A stretch of DNA of 64,000 nt, taken from positions 16,451,149 to 16,515,148 of the forward strand of contig OX457052.1 in NCBI GenBank assembly GCA_949752735.1, in the 5' to 3' direction. A program made the translations under genes and the position numbers. The notes beneath the pieces were generated by a model. It ran no database searches. It worked only from the letters and a program-made list of their open reading frames with translations, and was not told the origin of the DNA. The stretch comes from Lumbricus terrestris (Eukaryota > Annelida > Clitellata > Crassiclitellata > Lumbricidae). Shown one piece after another: positions 62,986-64,000 of this stretch; within the stretch, counting starts at the first letter, position 1, and every line of letters begins with the position of its first letter.

Positions 62986-63218
62986 TTGTTTGTTTGTTTG
63001 TTTGTATGTGCACTTGTTATAGCGCCCCTTCAAGCTCTCTCTCTACTCAAAGGCGCTCCCAAATGCAGAGCGGACACTGCATCGGAGTTTCACGCCGAAG
63101 CGCTGAGCAATTGTGAGTGAAGGACTTGCCCAAGGTCCTTACGCGGCGAGGTGGATTCGAACCCCGAACCTTCCGGCTTCAAGGCAACGACGCCACCACT
63201 GCACCACCGCGCCCCACA
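62986..63218 (-). repeat. tRNA-derived SINE (family B), reverse
   Basis: TTTGTTTGTTTGTATG tail complement, 'tagcgccccttcaagctctc' and GGTGGATTCGAACCCCGAAC (box B complement), ending GCGCCCCAC. Best-preserved reverse copy. Confidence 0.9.
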
Positions 63219-64000
63219 ATTATTGTCGGTATGGATCCAGAGTCTCTGACAACTTTGACAACTGATATTTTAAAGTTGTAATTGCATTTTTTTCGACTCT
63301 TTTGACGAACATTTAGTTAATCCTCATGCGAACAAGCGAAAAACCAACTTGATTTTAACAAAAGAGGTCTAAAATAGCTTATATGAATGGTCTGGGGTTT
63401 TCTGGGTTTTTTTCGGAAGAAAATCTGGGTTTATTTCAGAAACCTCAGTGGTAACACAGTCCGCCAGTCCCTGAAATGTAAACAAACTCGTATAGGCTGT
63501 TGGTTGTCTGCTCAAAACTAAATTCAAAATTTTAATTATTTCCCCATATCGCATTTTGTTAGGATTTCTACCACATAATCTTTAGTCCATTTAGAAACTT
63601 TTCGTGCAAACATTTGCCTGCCATAGTAAATGAGCGGGTTTAAGACTTAATTGACTGGACTATTTACTTGGATCGATATTATTTTATTAGCCTTAAAAAT
63701 AAGTAAAGGGGGATGCGACGGGTCTGTCTAGCTGGATCGCTATTGGACATTAATATTAGGTCACGCCTACCGCGGTACGTACGAATGCCAGTTTGGACAT
63801 GTACAAAACAATACGCCGCATTCGGTACCTGAACACTGAGAGTATATAGCCACGTGTAGCCATAATGAACCTACTATGTCATTCATATCTTGTTCCTTAG
63901 CTTATATCTATATAAATAAAAATGTAAAAAGTTTGTACGTCTGTCTCCCCCATTTTCGTCTCACTTTCTGCCTCTGTCTCCGTTTCTGTCTCTGTCTCTG
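63219..64000. other. Intergenic; simple repeat at the window end
   Basis: No gene recognised. The last ~60 bp are (TCTG)n / (TCTC)n-type sequence following TATATAAATAAAAATGTAAA at about 63910. Confidence 0.55.

Noticed and set aside
63905..63950. Possible Helitron/Helentron or SINE terminus (TATATAAATAAAAATGTAAA)
   Set aside because: Only a vague resemblance; no hairpin or second end inside the window.

Overview
The window is animal nuclear DNA, most likely from a marine invertebrate; I cannot fix the phylum. The evidence is spliced genes with GT-AG introns, tRNA-derived SINEs, LINE fragments, hAT and mariner elements, large simple-repeat tracts, and a 16.8 kb integrated virus-like element of the Maverick/Polinton (adintovirus) group. 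Gene density outside that element is low and most sequence is repeat-derived.

Layout. 1-3.3 kb: simple repeats and unassigned sequence. 3.7-4.1 kb (minus): an arrestin-domain-like coding fragment, part of which recurs with a stop at 28.8 kb. 4-10.4 kb: a mosaic of MITEs (three with exact 8-bp target duplications), a foldback element and LINE debris. 10.4-25.9 kb (plus): a host gene of at least 12 phase-consistent coding exons (717 codons as modelled). It encodes a KH-like/macro/PARP protein, a macroPARP with an H-Y-E catalytic triad. Its introns hold a 1.4 kb hAT element, two SINEs, an antisense LINE reverse transcriptase and nested MITEs, and one intron uses a GC donor. 26-37.5 kb: duplicated and inverted copies of the 4-10 kb material plus a foldback element, a mariner and SINEs.

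37,714-54,498: the Maverick/adintovirus. It has 407-bp terminal inverted repeats and a perfect 6-bp target duplication (ATAAGT), and it sits inside a tRNA-derived SINE whose uninterrupted paralogue lies at 33.7-34.1 kb. Gene order from the left is: integrase with chromodomain (-), zinc-ribbon/PLA2-like protein (-), packaging ATPase (+), penton-like protein (+), pX-like membrane protein (+), dUTPase-fold-like ORF (+, interrupted), a hydrophobic/coiled protein (+), a hybrid duplicate (+), a DUF8207-like protein (+), a small basic protein (+, frameshifted), the double-jelly-roll major capsid (+), two fibre-like proteins (-), an adenain-type protease (-), two HNH/zinc-ribbon paralogues (-) and protein-primed DNA polymerase B with a SAP-like N-terminus (-, two frame breaks). 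Together these form a replication module (PolB), an integration module (INT) and a virion morphogenesis module (MCP, penton, ATPase, protease, fibres). The TIR copies look identical, so insertion was recent, yet several genes carry frame lesions.

54.6-64 kb: DNA-transposon remnants, mariner and LINE debris, a GC-rich block at 59.1-61.0 kb with a Harbinger-like insertion and a triplicated CRE/NRF1-like site array, two SINEs and one candidate orphan exon. All functional calls rest on motif recognition by eye; no alignments or searches were run.
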